NCBI RefSeq assembly: GCF_022761115.1
Contig: NZ_JAKWJS010000002.1
Location: 124,001-188,000, forward strand
DNA: 64,000 bases
Source: Dyella sp. RRB7
GTDB lineage: Bacteria; Pseudomonadota; Gammaproteobacteria; Xanthomonadales; Rhodanobacteraceae
Reading direction: 5' to 3'
This document shows, piece by piece, positions 1 through 11,526 of this stretch. The position numbers and the translations under genes were made by a program. The stretch's first letter is position 1. Every line of letters starts with the position of its first letter. The notes under the pieces are model-generated. The model saw only the letters and a program-made list of their open reading frames with translations, was not told where the DNA came from and ran no database searches.

Positions 1-2
1 AC

Positions 3-3000
3 CAGACCGTCACGCCACTGACGCTCGGTGAGTTGTGGGCCATCCCGATCATGCTGCGGTTGGCCTTGATCGAGAACCTTCGTCGCGTCGCATCCCGCGT
101 GATGGTGGATTGGAACGATCGCAACCTGGCCGACCAGTGGGCCGATCGAATGACGGAGATCGCCGAGCGCGACCCCAAGAGCGTCGTGCTTGCCGTCGCG
201 GACATGGCGCGATCACACCCGCCGATGGCCAGCTCTTTCGTGGCGGAGCTGACGCGGCGGCTGCAAGGGCAGGGGCCCGCGCTGGCGTTGCCCCTGAACT
301 GGATCGAGCAGCACCTGGCCGAATCGGGCTTGAGCATCGAACGCTTGGTGCAGATGGAGGCGCAGCAACAGGCAGCCGACCAGGTTTCCATCGGCAACAG
401 CATCGGCAGCCTGCGCATGCTGTCCGCGTTGGACTGGCAGGAGTTCGTGGAAAGCACCAGTGTCGTCGAGCGCATCTTGCGAGACGATCCGGCGGCCATC
501 TACACAGCGATGGATTTCGCCACGCGCGATCACTATCGCCACGTGGTGGAGTGGCTGGCCCGCCATAGCGCGCTGTCCGAGGCCGAGGTGGCGCAGGCCG
601 CCGTCGAGCTTGCCAGGCAGCACGCGCAAGCTGGCAAAGACACGGATGTCGAGGCCCATGTCGGCTTCTATCTGGTCGACCGCGGATTGCCCGCGCTGGA
701 ACAGCACATCGCCGTGCGGCATCCCTTGGCGGAGGTCTGGCAGCAACGCATCAAGCGGTCGCCGCTGACGTTCTATCTCGGTTCGATCGCACTGCTCACG
801 GGGTTGTTCGCCTGGCCACTGTTGTCCAGCCTCGGGGGCAGCGGCATACACGGCCTATGGCGCCTGCTGATCGCCCTGCCCATTGTCGTGGTCACCAGCC
901 AGCTGTCGATCAGCCTGGTGAACTGGCTGGTGTCCATCGTGATGAAGCCGCAGATGTTGCCACGCATGGACTATTCCGAGGGTTTGCCGAGCCAGGTGCG
1001 CAGCTTGGTGGTGGTGCCCTCGATGTTCTCCTGCGTTGAGGACGTCAACGAACTCGTCGAGGGCCTGGAGGTTCGCTTTCTGGCCAACCGTGACCGGTAT
1101 CTTCATTTCGCCTTGCTGACCGATTTCACCGATGCCGACGCGGAAGTACTGGAACAGGACGCCGCCCTGCTCGAGCTTGCGCAACGGCGAATCAGCCAGC
1201 TCAATGAAACCTACGCCGACGCGGGTGCCGATCGCTTCTTCCTGTTTCATCGGCCGCGCCGCTGGAATGCCATCGACAAGGTCTGGATGGGGGCCGAGCG
1301 CAAGCGCGGAAAGCTGGCCGACCTCAACGCGCTGCTTCGCGACGGCGATGCCAGCCGGTTTTCCTTGATCGTCGGTCACACTGCCGCGCTGAAGGACGTG
1401 AAGTATGTGATCACCCTGGACGTCGACACGCAGCTTCCACGCGGCGCGGCGCGCCAGTTCATCGGCGCCATGGCGCATCCGCTCAATCGCCCGGTCTATG
1501 ATGCCGGCAAGCGACGGATCGTGGCCGGCTACGCCATTCTGCAGCCACGGGTCGGCATCAGCCTGCCCAGCGCCGTGCGTTCCATCTACGCGCGCTTGTT
1601 TGGCAGCGACGCGGGTATCGACCCCTATACGCGGGCTGTGTCGGATGTTTATCAGGATCTCTTCGGGGAAGGCTCCTTCATCGGCAAGGGCATCTATGAC
1701 CTGGATGCCTTCGAGCGCGCGATGGAAGGACGGTTTCCCGACAACAGCATCCTCAGCCATGACCTGATAGAGGGCTGCTATGCGCGGTCGGGCCTGATCT
1801 CCGACGTGCAGCTGTACGAGGAATATCCCTCCCGCTACAGCGCGGACGCCAATCGCCGGCATCGCTGGATCCGTGGCGACTGGCAGTTGCTGCCCTGGCT
1901 GTTGCCACGCACCCCAATACGAAGCGGGGCGATCGAGCGGAGTTCGTTGTCGGCGCTGTCGCGCTGGAAGCTGTTGGACAACCTGCGTCGCAGCCTGGTC
2001 CCGTCCTCGTTGCTTGCGTTGCTGCTGTTGGGCTGGTTCGCCGTGGCGCCGGTAGCCTGGTGGACGCTCGGCGTGCTGGCCGTGCTGTTGTTGCCGCCGC
2101 TGCTGACGTCGTTGCTCGGCTTGCTGCAGAAATCGCGCGACCTGCCGCTGGACCAGCACCTGCGCGTCGCATTCCACGCCGCCGGCCAGCATTTCCTGCG
2201 CGCCTTGCTCGTGCTGGTGTGGTTGCCGCACGAAGCGCTTTACAGCCTGGACGCAGTGGTGCGAACGCTGTGGCGCGTGGCGATCAGCCGGCGACACCTG
2301 TTGCAATGGAACGCATCGAGGGAGATCGAGCGCACCAGCGCGGCGTCGCTGGCGGGGCTCTATCGGTTGATGTGGATCGCGCCGTGTCTCGCGGTGATCG
2401 TCATCCTGGCCCTGGCGCTGCGACGGCCGGTGGCGCTGGCCGTGGCGTGGCCGAGCCTGCTGTCGTGGCTGGTGGCGCCGGCTATCGCATGGTGGCTGAG
2501 CAAGCCGCCCGCGCGCGTCGCGTTTGCGCCGAGCGCGGGTCAATTGCGCTTCTTGCGGAAACTGGCGCGTAAGACCTGGGCGTTCTTTGAGGCGCATGTC
2601 GGGCCGCAGGAAAACTGGCTGCCACCGGACAACATCCAGGAGAAGCCCTCGCTGGTCATCGCGCATCGCACCTCGCCCACCAACATGGGGCTGGCCCTGC
2701 TGGCGAATCTGGCGGCATACGATTTCGGTTATCTGACCATGGAGCGGCTGCTGGAGCGCACCCGTCTTACCCTTGAAACCATGCAACGCATGGAGCGACA
2801 CCGGGGGCATTTCTATAACTGGTACGACACGCTGTCCCTGCGGCCGCTGCCGCCGCACTACATCTCCGCTGTCGACAGCGGCAATCTTGTCGGTCATTTG
2901 CTGACGCTTCGTGCCGGCCTGTTGGCGCTGGTGGACGACCCGCCGTTCGATGCACGGCTATTGGATGGCCTGGTCGACACGCTGGAGATCTTGCGCGAAG

Positions 3001-6000
3001 CGCTCACGGCGCGTGGCATCGACATGGCTCCGCTCGGCGATTTCCAGCATCAGCTCGATGCCGCTCGCACGGCGCCGCCGGTATCGCTTACCGAGGCGGA
3101 AGCCTGCATGAGCCGGCTGCTCGCAGAGGGCGAGGCCGTCGCGGCCGTGCTGCAGGTCGATCCCGAGGATGAGGTGGGCTTCTGGCTCTCGGCGATGCTG
3201 CTGCAATGCCGCGATGCCAGCGCCTATCTTGGCCGCTTCGTATCCGCATCAGCCGTCGATGAGGGTGCCTGGCAGACCAGCATTCCCTCCTTGCGCCAAC
3301 TGGCGGCGCTTGATGGAGGACTTCGAACCGGTGTGGCGACGCCGGATTCGGCCAAGGCGCAGCAGGCTGCCGCAGCGTTCATCGAGACGATCGGGCAGTT
3401 GGCGCGGCAGCTGGGCGAGCTCGCCGTCATGGAATATGGCTTTCTCTACGATACGCATCGCGATCTGCTCGCCATTGGCTACAACCTGGACGAGCGCCGG
3501 CTCGATGCGGGCTTCTACGACCTGCTTGCCTCCGAGGCCAGGCTGACCAGCTTTGTCGCCATCGCGCAGGAACAGCTGCCACAGGAAAGCTGGTTCACGC
3601 TGGGCCGGCTGTTGACCACGGCGGGCGGCGAGCCGGTACTGCTGTCGTGGACGGGCTCGATGTTCGAATACCTGATGCCCATGCTGGTGATGCCCAGCTA
3701 CGAGGGAAGCCTGCTCGACCAGACCTGCCGCGCCGCCGTGGCCCGGCAGATCGAATATGGCAACCAGCGCGGCACGCCCTGGGGCATTTCCGAGTCCGGC
3801 TACAACACGGTGGATGCTCATCTGAACTATCAATACCGGGCATTCGGCGTCCCTGGCCTGGGTCTCAAGCGTGGCCTGGGCGAAGAGCTGGTGGTGGCGC
3901 CGTATGCCACGGCGCTGGCGCTGATGGTGGCGCCCGAGGCGGCCTGCGCCAACCTGCAGCGGCTTGCCGGCGAAGGGCTGGAGGGGCGCTTCGGGCTGCA
4001 TGAAGCGATTGATTACACCCCGGCGCGCTTGCCGCGTGGGCAAACGTCGGCGGTGATTTTCTCGTTCATGGCCCATCATCAGGGCATGAGCCTGTTGGCG
4101 CTGGATTACGTGCTTCGGCAACAGCCGATGCAGAAGCGTTTTGAAGCCGATCCCAGTCTCCAGGCAACGCTGCTGCTGCTGCAGGAACGCATGCCAAAGA
4201 CCGCGATGGAATATCTGCATACCGCCGAATTTTCCGCCGCGCAGGGCACGGCGCCGGCCCCGGAAGCCACCTTGCGCGTGTTCACCGACCCGGACCGGAT
4301 GAGGCCGGCGCTGCAATTGCTCTCCAACGGCCGTTATCACGTCATGGTCAGCAGCGCCGGCGGCGGCTACAGCCGTTGCCGGGACATGGCCGTCACGCGC
4401 TGGCAGGAGGACATCAGCCGCGACAACTGGGGCATGTTCTGTTATCTGCGCGACGTGGCCAGCGGCGAATGCTGGTCCGCCGCCTATCAGCCGATGCTGA
4501 AGAAGCCGGACCACTACGAGGCGATTTTCTCGGATGCACGCGCCGAATTTCGCGTGCGCCAGCGCGATTTCGATGCGCATACCGAAATCGTGGTGTCGCC
4601 CGAGGACGATATCGAGCTTCGCCGCATCCGGCTGACCAACCGTGGGCGGACGCGACGCACCATCGAGATCACCAGTTATGCCGAGGTGGTGCTGGCGCCG
4701 GCGATCGCCGATGCGCTGCACCCGGCATTCAGCAACCTGTTCGTGCAGACCGAGCTGGTACGCGCGCTGCAGGCCATCATCTGCACGCGCCGGCCACGCT
4801 CCAGCGGCGACCACGTGCCGTGGATGTGCCATCTGATGGCCGTGCATGATGCGGATATCGACGTGATCTCGTATGAGACCGATCGCGCCCGCTTCATCGG
4901 CCGTGGGCGCAGCCTGGATGATCCCGCGGCGATGGATTCATTCGCCGATGGCGGTGGCCGCCTGTCGGACAGCGAGGGATCGGTGCTCGACCCGATCATC
5001 GCCATTCGCTGCCGGATCACGCTGGAGCCCGAGCAGTCGGCGCTGGTGGACATGGTGACCGGGGTGGGCGACAGCCGGGATGCCTGCCTGCACCTGATCG
5101 AGAAGTATCGTGACCGGCATCTGGCCGATCGCGTATTCGACCTGGCCTGGACGCATAGCCAGGTGCTGCTGCGCCAGCTCAATGCCAGCCTGGCCGATGC
5201 GCAGCTCTACGAACAGATGGCGGCATCCATCATTTACGCCAGCGCGTCGTTGCGCGCGGAAGCGAGCATCTTGCGGATCAACCGGCGTGGCCAATCCGGC
5301 TTGTGGGGGCAGGCCATTTCCGGCGACCTGCCCATCGTGCTGCTGCATGTTTCCAATCTCTCGCATATCGAGCTGGTACGCCAACTGGTGCAGGCGCATG
5401 CGTATTGGCGACTCAAGGGCCTGGCCGTGGACCTGGTGATCTGGAATGAGGATCACGCGGGCTACCGGCAGCAACTGCAGGACCAGATCATGGGCCTGAT
5501 CGCCTCCGGGGTGGAGGCGAGCCTGATCGATCGGCCCGGCGGCATCTTCGTGCGTTCGGCCCAGCAACTGTCCAACGAGGATCGCATCCTGGTGCAGGCC
5601 GTCGCGCGCCTGGTGCTGGCCGACAACCGGGGCAGTCTGGCCGAGCAGATCGGGCGCCGCCAGCTGCGGATCAAGCCGGCGCGCCTGCAAATGACCGAGA
5701 GCTGGATTCCCGAGTTCAGCGCCACTCGCCCCACGCCCGATAGGGTGCCGGCCGATTTGCAGTTGCGCAGCCCCTACGGCGGATTCAGTGCGGACGGCAC
5801 CGAATATGTCATCGCACTGGCGGCGGGGCAGACCACGCCGGCCCCGTGGGCCAACGTGCTGGCCAATCCGCAGTTCGGCACCATCGTGTCCGAAAGCGGC
5901 GGCGCCTATACCTGGGCGGAAAACGCCCACGAATTCCGCCTGACGCCATGGGGCAATGACCCCGTCACCGACGCCAGCGGCGAGGCCCTCTACCTGCGCG

Positions 6001-8162
6001 ACGAACAGACCGGGCGCTATTGGTCGCCCACGCCGTTGCCGCGACGCGGCGAGGGCGCCTACCTGACCCGGCACGGGTTCGGCTACAGCGTGTTCGAGCA
6101 CCAGGAAGACGGCATCCACACGGAGCTATGGGTCTATGTGGCGCTGGATCTGCCGGTGAAATTCATGGTGCTGAAGGTGCGCAATGGTTCGGGCCGCATG
6201 CGGCGACTGTCCGCCACTGGCTATGTCGAGTGGGTGCTCGGCGACTTGCACTCGCGTACGGCCATGCATGTGGTCACGGAGTCCGACCCGGTGACCGGCG
6301 CCCTGTTTGCGCGCAATGCCTACAACACGGAGTTTCCCGAGCGTGTGGCGTTTTTCGATGTCGACAACCCGGCGCGCAGCATCAGCGGCAATCGCAGCGA
6401 ATTTCTGGGCCGCAACGGCAGTACGCGCGCCCCCGCGGCGATGGGCAACGCCTCCCTGTCGGGGCAGGTGGGGGCAGGGCTGGACCCTTGCGGGGCCATC
6501 CAGATTCCCTTTGAGCTGGATGATGGCGACGAGTACGAGGTCATCTTCCGGCTCGGCCTGGCCGGCGACACCAAGGCGGCGATTGCGCTGGTGCAACGCT
6601 GCCGCGGACTCGGCAGCGCGGCGGCCGCGCTGGATGCAGTGCGGCTTCATTGGCATTGGACGCTTGGCAAGGTCCAGGTGCAGACGCCGGACCCGGCGGT
6701 CAACGTGCTCGTCAACGGTTGGTTGATGTACCAGACCATCGCCTGCCGCTTCCTCGCGCGCAGCGGTTATTACCAATCCGGAGGCGCCATCGGCTTCCGC
6801 GACCAGCTGCAGGATTCGATGGCGATGGTGCACGCCGCGCCGTATCGCGCGCGCCAGCATCTGCTGCTCTGTGCCGCCCACCAGTTTCCCGAGGGTGACG
6901 TGCAGCACTGGTGGCATCCGCCACTGGACCGGGGCGTACGCACCCGTTGCTCCGACGACTATCTCTGGTTGCCCCTCGCCACCAGCCGCTATGTGGTCAC
7001 CACCGGGGACAGCGGCGTGCTCGACGAAGTCGCCGGCTATATCGAAGGGCGGCGGGTCAGCCTGGACGAGGAATCCTATTACGACCTGCCGGCGCACTCG
7101 GAACTGCGCGAAACGCTCTACCAGCATTGCGTGAGGGCCATCGAGCACGCCGCGCCACGCGGATCGCATGGATTGCCGCTCATCGCCTGCGGCGATTGGA
7201 ACGACGGCATGAACCGGGTGGGCGAGCATGGCCGGGGCGAGAGCGTCTGGCTCGGTTTCTTCCTCTACGACGTGCTGCTTCAGTTCGCGCCGATCGCGCG
7301 CCTGCACAATGACGCGGCATTCGCCGCGCGTTGCGAAGCCGAGGCGGCGACGCTGAAGGAAAGCCTTGAGCAACATGGCTGGGATGGTGCCTGGTATCGG
7401 CGCGCTTATTTCGATGATGGCACGCCGCTGGGCTCGGCGGGCAACGACGAGTGCCAGATCGACTCGATCGCGCAGAGCTGGTCGGTCCTGTCCGGCGCGG
7501 CCCGTGACGATCGTCGACGTCAGGCGATGGCGTCGCTGGACCAGCGGCTGGTACGTCGCGACATGGGGTTGATCCAGTTGCTGGATCCGCCGTTCGATCG
7601 TTCCGCGCTCGATCCCGGTTACATCAAGGGTTATGTGCCGGGCGTGCGCGAGAACGGCGGCCAGTACACCCACGCCGCGATATGGGCCGCCATGGCCTTC
7701 GCCAAGCTGGGAGACGGCGAGCGCGCGTGGGAATTGCTGCGCATGATCAATCCGGTCAACCACAGCCGGACCGCCGAGGCGATGGATATCTACAAGGTCG
7801 AACCGTACGTCGTCGCGGCCGATGTCTACGCGGCGCCCACGCACGTGGGACGCGGCGGCTGGAGCTGGTACACCGGCTCGGCGGGCTGGATGTACCGGCT
7901 GATGGTGGAATCGCTGCTTGGCCTGCGCATGGAAGGCGAGCACCTGTGCATTGCGCCGGTGCTGCCGGCGGATTGGCCATCGTTCAAGCTGGACTATCGC
8001 CACGCCGAGACGGACTACCACATCACCGTCACGCGGGCCGACGCGGGTGAGGGCGGCGATCAGGTCAGCCTGGACGGCGAGATCCAGGCCGGCGAATGCA
8101 TCTTGCTGACCGACGACGGCCGGGACCATTACATCGACGTGCAGTGCCGGGTGTCCACCTAG
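3..8162 (+). CDS. ndvB: Cyclic beta-1,2-glucan synthase (NdvB-like), 5' end outside window
   Basis: Very large inner-membrane enzyme (over 2,700 residues visible) that polymerises UDP-glucose into beta-1,2-glucan. The frame is open to the left edge and the first visible residues (PLTLGELWAIPIMLR) are internal family sequence, so the true start lies upstream. Order of domains: membrane helices near 780-950; a GT84 glycosyltransferase with a DVD motif at about 1419-1427 and RRHRWIRGDWQ near 1855-1890; a second group of helices near 1990-2480; a glucoamylase-like domain (SYEGSLLDQ, ISESGYN) near 2550-4230; two carbohydrate-binding halves of the GH94 superfamily near 4300-5100 and 5760-6550; and a C-terminal GH94 phosphorylase domain with GDWNDGM at 7191-7211, whose Asp is the expected general acid. 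In characterised relatives the GH94 part sets chain length. It heads a same-strand run of sugar-phosphate genes. Confidence 0.93.
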   Translation, partial: QTVTPLTLGELWAIPIMLRLALIENLRRVASRVMVDWNDRNLADQWADRMTEIAERDPKSVVLAVADMARSHPPMASSFVAELTRRLQGQGPALALPLNWIEQHLAESGLSIERLVQMEAQQQAADQVSIGNSIGSLRMLSALDWQEFVESTSVVERILRDDPAAIYTAMDFATRDHYRHVVEWLARHSALSEAEVAQAAVELARQHAQAGKDTDVEAHVGFYLVDRGLPALEQHIAVRHPLAEVWQQRIKRSPLTFYLGSIALLTGLFAWPLLSSLGGSGIHGLWRLLIALPIVVVTSQLSISLVNWLVSIVMKPQMLPRMDYSEGLPSQVRSLVVVPSMFSCVEDVNELVEGLEVRFLANRDRYLHFALLTDFTDADAEVLEQDAALLELAQRRISQLNETYADAGADRFFLFHRPRRWNAIDKVWMGAERKRGKLADLNALLRDGDASRFSLIVGHTAALKDVKYVITLDVDTQLPRGAARQFIGAMAHPLNRPVYDAGKRRIVAGYAILQPRVGISLPSAVRSIYARLFGSDAGIDPYTRAVSDVYQDLFGEGSFIGKGIYDLDAFERAMEGRFPDNSILSHDLIEGCYARSGLISDVQLYEEYPSRYSADANRRHRWIRGDWQLLPWLLPRTPIRSGAIERSSLSALSRWKLLDNLRRSLVPSSLLALLLLGWFAVAPVAWWTLGVLAVLLLPPLLTSLLGLLQKSRDLPLDQHLRVAFHAAGQHFLRALLVLVWLPHEALYSLDAVVRTLWRVAISRRHLLQWNASREIERTSAASLAGLYRLMWIAPCLAVIVILALALRRPVALAVAWPSLLSWLVAPAIAWWLSKPPARVAFAPSAGQLRFLRKLARKTWAFFEAHVGPQENWLPPDNIQEKPSLVIAHRTSPTNMGLALLANLAAYDFGYLTMERLLERTRLTLETMQRMERHRGHFYNWYDTLSLRPLPPHYISAVDSGNLVGHLLTLRAGLLALVDDPPFDARLLDGLVDTLEILREALTARGIDMAPLGDFQHQLDAARTAPPVSLTEAEACMSRLLAEGEAVAAVLQVDPEDEVGFWLSAMLLQCRDASAYLGRFVSASAVDEGAWQTSIPSLRQLAALDGGLRTGVATPDSAKAQQAAAAFIETIGQLARQLGELAVMEYGFLYDTHRDLLAIGYNLDERRLDAGFYDLLASEARLTSFVAIAQEQLPQESWFTLGRLLTTAGGEPVLLSWTGSMFEYLMPMLVMPSYEGSLLDQTCRAAVARQIEYGNQRGTPWGISESGYNTVDAHLNYQYRAFGVPGLGLKRGLGEELVVAPYATALALMVAPEAACANLQRLAGEGLEGRFGLHEAIDYTPARLPRGQTSAVIFSFMAHHQGMSLLALDYVLRQQPMQKRFEADPSLQATLLLLQERMPKTAMEYLHTAEFSAAQGTAPAPEATLRVFTDPDRMRPALQLLSNGRYHVMVSSAGGGYSRCRDMAVTRWQEDISRDNWGMFCYLRDVASGECWSAAYQPMLKKPDHYEAIFSDARAEFRVRQRDFDAHTEIVVSPEDDIELRRIRLTNRGRTRRTIEITSYAEVVLAPAIADALHPAFSNLFVQTELVRALQAIICTRRPRSSGDHVPWMCHLMAVHDADIDVISYETDRARFIGRGRSLDDPAAMDSFADGGGRLSDSEGSVLDPIIAIRCRITLEPEQSALVDMVTGVGDSRDACLHLIEKYRDRHLADRVFDLAWTHSQVLLRQLNASLADAQLYEQMAASIIYASASLRAEASILRINRRGQSGLWGQAISGDLPIVLLHVSNLSHIELVRQLVQAHAYWRLKGLAVDLVIWNEDHAGYRQQLQDQIMGLIASGVEASLIDRPGGIFVRSAQQLSNEDRILVQAVARLVLADNRGSLAEQIGRRQLRIKPARLQMTESWIPEFSATRPTPDRVPADLQLRSPYGGFSADGTEYVIALAAGQTTPAPWANVLANPQFGTIVSESGGAYTWAENAHEFRLTPWGNDPVTDASGEALYLRDEQTGRYWSPTPLPRRGEGAYLTRHGFGYSVFEHQEDGIHTELWVYVALDLPVKFMVLKVRNGSGRMRRLSATGYVEWVLGDLHSRTAMHVVTESDPVTGALFARNAYNTEFPERVAFFDVDNPARSISGNRSEFLGRNGSTRAPAAMGNASLSGQVGAGLDPCGAIQIPFELDDGDEYEVIFRLGLAGDTKAAIALVQRCRGLGSAAAALDAVRLHWHWTLGKVQVQTPDPAVNVLVNGWLMYQTIACRFLARSGYYQSGGAIGFRDQLQDSMAMVHAAPYRARQHLLLCAAHQFPEGDVQHWWHPPLDRGVRTRCSDDYLWLPLATSRYVVTTGDSGVLDEVAGYIEGRRVSLDEESYYDLPAHSELRETLYQHCVRAIEHAAPRGSHGLPLIACGDWNDGMNRVGEHGRGESVWLGFFLYDVLLQFAPIARLHNDAAFAARCEAEAATLKESLEQHGWDGAWYRRAYFDDGTPLGSAGNDECQIDSIAQSWSVLSGAARDDRRRQAMASLDQRLVRRDMGLIQLLDPPFDRSALDPGYIKGYVPGVRENGGQYTHAAIWAAMAFAKLGDGERAWELLRMINPVNHSRTAEAMDIYKVEPYVVAADVYAAPTHVGRGGWSWYTGSAGWMYRLMVESLLGLRMEGEHLCIAPVLPADWPSFKLDYRHAETDYHITVTRADAGEGGDQVSLDGEIQAGECILLTDDGRDHYIDVQCRVST

Positions 8163-8303
8163 CTGCGGGCACCGGCAAGCGTCACGCCGTGGCAAGCCCA
8201 TCCATGCCCGATCTTAACGCGGCATGGGTCATGCTCAGGATCGCCCTGGCCGCCTGGTTATCGCGGCTGCATGTCCCGCCACCCAAGGAACCCGCAATCC
8301 GTC

Positions 8304-9692
8304 ATGACGAGTACTTCCTCCGATGCATTCGTGTTCTTTGGTGCGACCGGTGACCTGGCGTACAAGAAGATCTTCCCGGCGCTGCAGGCGATGATTCAAG
8401 CGGGTGAGCTGGATATGCCGATCATCGGCGTCGCTTATGCCGGCTGGACGCGGGAGCAATTGCAAGAACGTGCGAAGGCCAGCCTGAAAGAGCATGGCGG
8501 GGTCGACGCCGAGGCATTCGCCAAGCTCTCCACCCAGTTGCAGTACATCGACGGCGACTACAACGATGCGTCAACCTACACTCGACTGAAGCAGACACTG
8601 GGCGATGCGCAACGGCCACTGCATTACATGGCCATTCCGCCCAGCATGTTCGAGACGGTGGTACAGGGGCTGGCCAAGGCCGGTTGCGCCAGGGACGCGC
8701 GCATCGTGGTGGAGAAGCCGTTCGGTCGCGATCTGGCCTCGGCCATCGCCCTGAACCGCACGCTGCATGAGGTGTTCCCCGAATCGTCGATCTTCCGCAT
8801 CGATCATTACCTCGGCAAGGAAGCCGTGCAGAACCTGCTGTACTTCCGCTTTGCCAACACCTTCCTGGAGCCGATCTGGAATCGCACTTATATCGACAGC
8901 GTGCAGATCACCATGGCCGAAAGTTTCGGCGTCGAAGGGCGCGGCAGCTTCTACGAGGAGGCCGGCGCCCTTCGTGACGTGGTGCAAAACCATTTGTTGC
9001 AGGTCACCGCGCTGCTGGCGATGGATACGCCGATCGGGCATGACGCTGTCGCCATGCGCGCCGAAAAGCTGCGGGTGTTCCAGGCCATGCGTCCCCTCGA
9101 CCCCCGGGAGGTGGTGCGCGGCCAGTTCAAGGGCTATCGGGAGGAAAAGGGCGTTGCACCCGACTCCCAGGTCGAAACCTTCGCGGCATTGCGCTTGCAT
9201 ATCGATACCTGGCGCTGGGCCGGCGTGCCGTTCTACATTCGCGCCGGCAAGCGCCTGCCGCTGACGGCCACCGAGGTGATGGTGGACCTGAAGTGCCCGC
9301 CGCTGCCCGTATTCGACGAGATCACGCCAGCGCAGTCGAACTACTTTCGCTTTCGCCTCAGTCCCGAGGTGGTGATATCGGCCGGCGCGCGCGTCAAGCA
9401 GGCCGGCGAGGCGATGCGTGGCGAAGCGGTGGAGCTGATAGCGCGGCATCAACCACCGCAGGAAGAACAGCCGTACCGGCGACTGCTTGGCGACGCGATC
9501 CGTGGCGATGCCTCGCAGTTCACCAGTGACGCCTGTGTCGAAAGGGCCTGGGCCGTGGTCGATCCCGCGCTGGGCGATGCCGAGCCGGTCCACGAGTACG
9601 CCCCTGGCAGCTGGGGCCCGGCATTGGCCACGGAGCTGATGGCGGACAGTGAAGGCTGGCACGATCCCAAGCCGGAGGCGACGCCGTCATGA
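8304..9692 (+). CDS. zwf: Glucose-6-phosphate 1-dehydrogenase
   Basis: Cytosolic enzyme oxidising glucose-6-phosphate to 6-phosphogluconolactone with reduction of NAD(P)+, the entry step of the pentose phosphate pathway. The N-terminus has the Rossmann motif [12 protein letters not shown], and the substrate and catalytic signature [15 protein letters not shown] is present near 8800. The 462 residues are slightly shorter than the usual 490. An in-frame ATG at 8271 also exists; I chose 8304 because the family begins just before the Rossmann strand and AAGGAA lies 13-14 bases upstream, but the choice is not firm. The stop overlaps the next start (ATGA at 9689-9692), implying translational coupling. 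A 141-base gap separates it from the glucan synthase. Confidence 0.95.
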   Translation: MTSTSSDAFVFFGATGDLAYKKIFPALQAMIQAGELDMPIIGVAYAGWTREQLQERAKASLKEHGGVDAEAFAKLSTQLQYIDGDYNDASTYTRLKQTLGDAQRPLHYMAIPPSMFETVVQGLAKAGCARDARIVVEKPFGRDLASAIALNRTLHEVFPESSIFRIDHYLGKEAVQNLLYFRFANTFLEPIWNRTYIDSVQITMAESFGVEGRGSFYEEAGALRDVVQNHLLQVTALLAMDTPIGHDAVAMRAEKLRVFQAMRPLDPREVVRGQFKGYREEKGVAPDSQVETFAALRLHIDTWRWAGVPFYIRAGKRLPLTATEVMVDLKCPPLPVFDEITPAQSNYFRFRLSPEVVISAGARVKQAGEAMRGEAVELIARHQPPQEEQPYRRLLGDAIRGDASQFTSDACVERAWAVVDPALGDAEPVHEYAPGSWGPALATELMADSEGWHDPKPEATPS

Positions 9693-10423
9693 CGACGCCC
9701 CAGCCACTCGTATTCCTGCTCGATGTCGACAACACCTTGCTCGACAACGACCGCTTTGCCGCCGACCTTACGGCGCAACTCGACCAGGCATTCGGCAAGG
9801 ACGAGCGTGAACGTTATTGGTCCATCTATGCCGGGCTGCGGGATACGCTTGGCTATGCCGATTACCTGGGTACCCTGCAGCAGTTCCGCCTGGACAACAG
9901 CGACGAAGCGGCGTTGCTGCAGCTGTCGTTCTTCCTGCTGGACTATCCCTTCCACGAGCGGCTCTATCCGCATGCGCTGGAGGCGATCCATTACCTGGAA
10001 ACCATGGGCGCCCCGGTGATTCTTTCCGATGGCGACATCGTGTTCCAGCCGCGCAAGATCCAGCGCGCCGGCCTCTGGCACGCCGTGGACGGCCGCGTGC
10101 TGATCTATGTGCACAAGGAACGCACGATCGACGCGGTGCTGCAGCGTCATCCCGCCGCACATTACGTCATGGTCGACGACAAACCGATGTTGCTGGCTGC
10201 GGTGAAACGGGCACTCGCCGGCCGGGTCAGTACCGTCTTCGTGCGGCAGGGGCATTACGCCGCCGAAGCGGAGCACGCCGCGATCGATCCCGCACCCGAC
10301 TACACCATCGACCACATCAGCGACCTGCGGGGATTGTCGCCAGCGGATTTCCCTGCCATCGCCACCCTCCAGGCCGCCCGCGTCAGTCGCGACGGTACCG
10401 TCAAAGCCGCACCTCCGGAGTAG
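9689..10423 (+). CDS. HAD-superfamily hydrolase
   Basis: Cytosolic HAD-like phosphatase of 244 residues. Motif I is [10 protein letters not shown] near the N-terminus, with nucleophile Asp and acid/base Asp; motif II is probably the LSDGD segment, a lysine follows in VHKERT, and motif III/IV is VMVDDKP. The substrate cannot be read from sequence. Its position between zwf and tal, overlapping zwf by ATGA and separated from tal by two bases, suggests a sugar-phosphate or damaged-metabolite phosphatase serving the same operon; that role is inference. Confidence 0.8.
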   Translation: MTTPQPLVFLLDVDNTLLDNDRFAADLTAQLDQAFGKDERERYWSIYAGLRDTLGYADYLGTLQQFRLDNSDEAALLQLSFFLLDYPFHERLYPHALEAIHYLETMGAPVILSDGDIVFQPRKIQRAGLWHAVDGRVLIYVHKERTIDAVLQRHPAAHYVMVDDKPMLLAAVKRALAGRVSTVFVRQGHYAAEAEHAAIDPAPDYTIDHISDLRGLSPADFPAIATLQAARVSRDGTVKAAPPE

Positions 10424-10425
10424 CC

Positions 10426-11526
10426 ATGAAACCCACCCGTCGATTACACGATCTCGGCCAGAGCCTGTGGCTGGACAATATCACCCGCGAGATGCTCGAT
10501 AACGGCACGTTGCGTCGTTATATCGACGATCTCTCGGTCACCGGCCTTACCTCCAATCCGACCATCTTCGACGGGGCCATCGGCGGCGGTCGCGCCTACG
10601 ACGCCGCCATCCGCGAGAAAGCGAAGGCCGGGAAGTCCGGCGAAAGCCTGTTCATCGAATTGGCGCTCGAAGATCTACGCCGCGCTGCCGATATGTTCCA
10701 GCCGGTGTTCGAGGCCAGTCATCACGTCGACGGCTGGGTTTCCATGGAAGTGTCGCCATTGCTCGCCAGCGATGCCGCCGGCACCATCGAGGCCGCACAA
10801 CAGATTCACGCGCAAGCGGAACGGCCCAATCTGTTCGTGAAGATTCCCGGGCTGCCCGAGGGCCTTCCGGCGATCGAGGCGTCGATCTACGCCGGCATAC
10901 CGATCAACGTCACGCTGCTGTTTTCCCGCGAGCAGTATCTCGCCGCCGCGGAGGCCTATATGCGTGGCATCGAACGGCGCATCGAGGCGGGGCTGGAGCC
11001 TCGAGTCGGCTCGGTGGCCTCGCTGTTCGTGAGCCGATGGGATGTGGCGGCCAACGGCAAGGTGCCACCCGAGCTGCACAATAAACTCGGCATTGCGGTC
11101 GCCCGGCGCACTTACCGCGCCTATCGCGAGCTGCTCGCCACGCCACGTTGGCGCAAGCTCAATACTGCGGGCGCCCAGCCCCAGCGACTGCTGTGGGCCA
11201 GCACCGGCACCAAGGATCCCCAGGCGTCCGACACGCTGTATATCCAGGCCCTGGCGGCCCCGGACACCATCGACACCATGCCGGAGAAAACCCTGCTGGC
11301 GTTTGCCGAGCATGGCGCGCTCGACGGCGTGATGGCCACGGATGGCGGCGATGCCGAGGAGGTGCTGGCACGCTTCGGGCAGGCAGGCGTCGACGTCGAT
11401 GCGCTGGCCAGCCGGCTGCAGCGCGAAGGCGCGCAATCGTTCGTTACATCCTGGCAACAATTGCTGCAGCGCATTTCGGACAAGGGCGCCGGGCTTCCCC
11501 AGGTCTCGCAGAGGGCTTCGTCATGA
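10426..11526 (+). CDS. tal: Transaldolase
   Basis: Pentose-phosphate enzyme moving a dihydroxyacetone unit between sedoheptulose-7-phosphate and glyceraldehyde-3-phosphate. The start at 10426 is set by the Shine-Dalgarno CCGGAG five bases upstream and by the family N-terminus ([18 protein letters not shown]); the frame is open further upstream but that part is the shadow of the HAD gene. The motif [15 protein letters not shown] is near the N-terminus, and the Schiff-base lysine is expected in LFVKIPG near 10850. At 366 residues it is the longer form seen in actinobacteria and many proteobacteria, which is fused to pgi in some lineages; here pgi is separate but overlaps by ATGA at 11523-11526. 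Confidence 0.95.
   Translation: MKPTRRLHDLGQSLWLDNITREMLDNGTLRRYIDDLSVTGLTSNPTIFDGAIGGGRAYDAAIREKAKAGKSGESLFIELALEDLRRAADMFQPVFEASHHVDGWVSMEVSPLLASDAAGTIEAAQQIHAQAERPNLFVKIPGLPEGLPAIEASIYAGIPINVTLLFSREQYLAAAEAYMRGIERRIEAGLEPRVGSVASLFVSRWDVAANGKVPPELHNKLGIAVARRTYRAYRELLATPRWRKLNTAGAQPQRLLWASTGTKDPQASDTLYIQALAAPDTIDTMPEKTLLAFAEHGALDGVMATDGGDAEEVLARFGQAGVDVDALASRLQREGAQSFVTSWQQLLQRISDKGAGLPQVSQRASS

Noticed and set aside
855-2897. Long minus-strand open frame inside the glucan synthase gene
   Set aside because: Low-complexity Arg/Gln-rich translation and complete overlap with a clearly coding frame; it is a by-product of high GC.
6126-8201. Long minus-strand open frame over the GH94 part of the glucan synthase
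   Set aside because: Arg- and His-rich translation with no family features, antiparallel to a strong coding frame.
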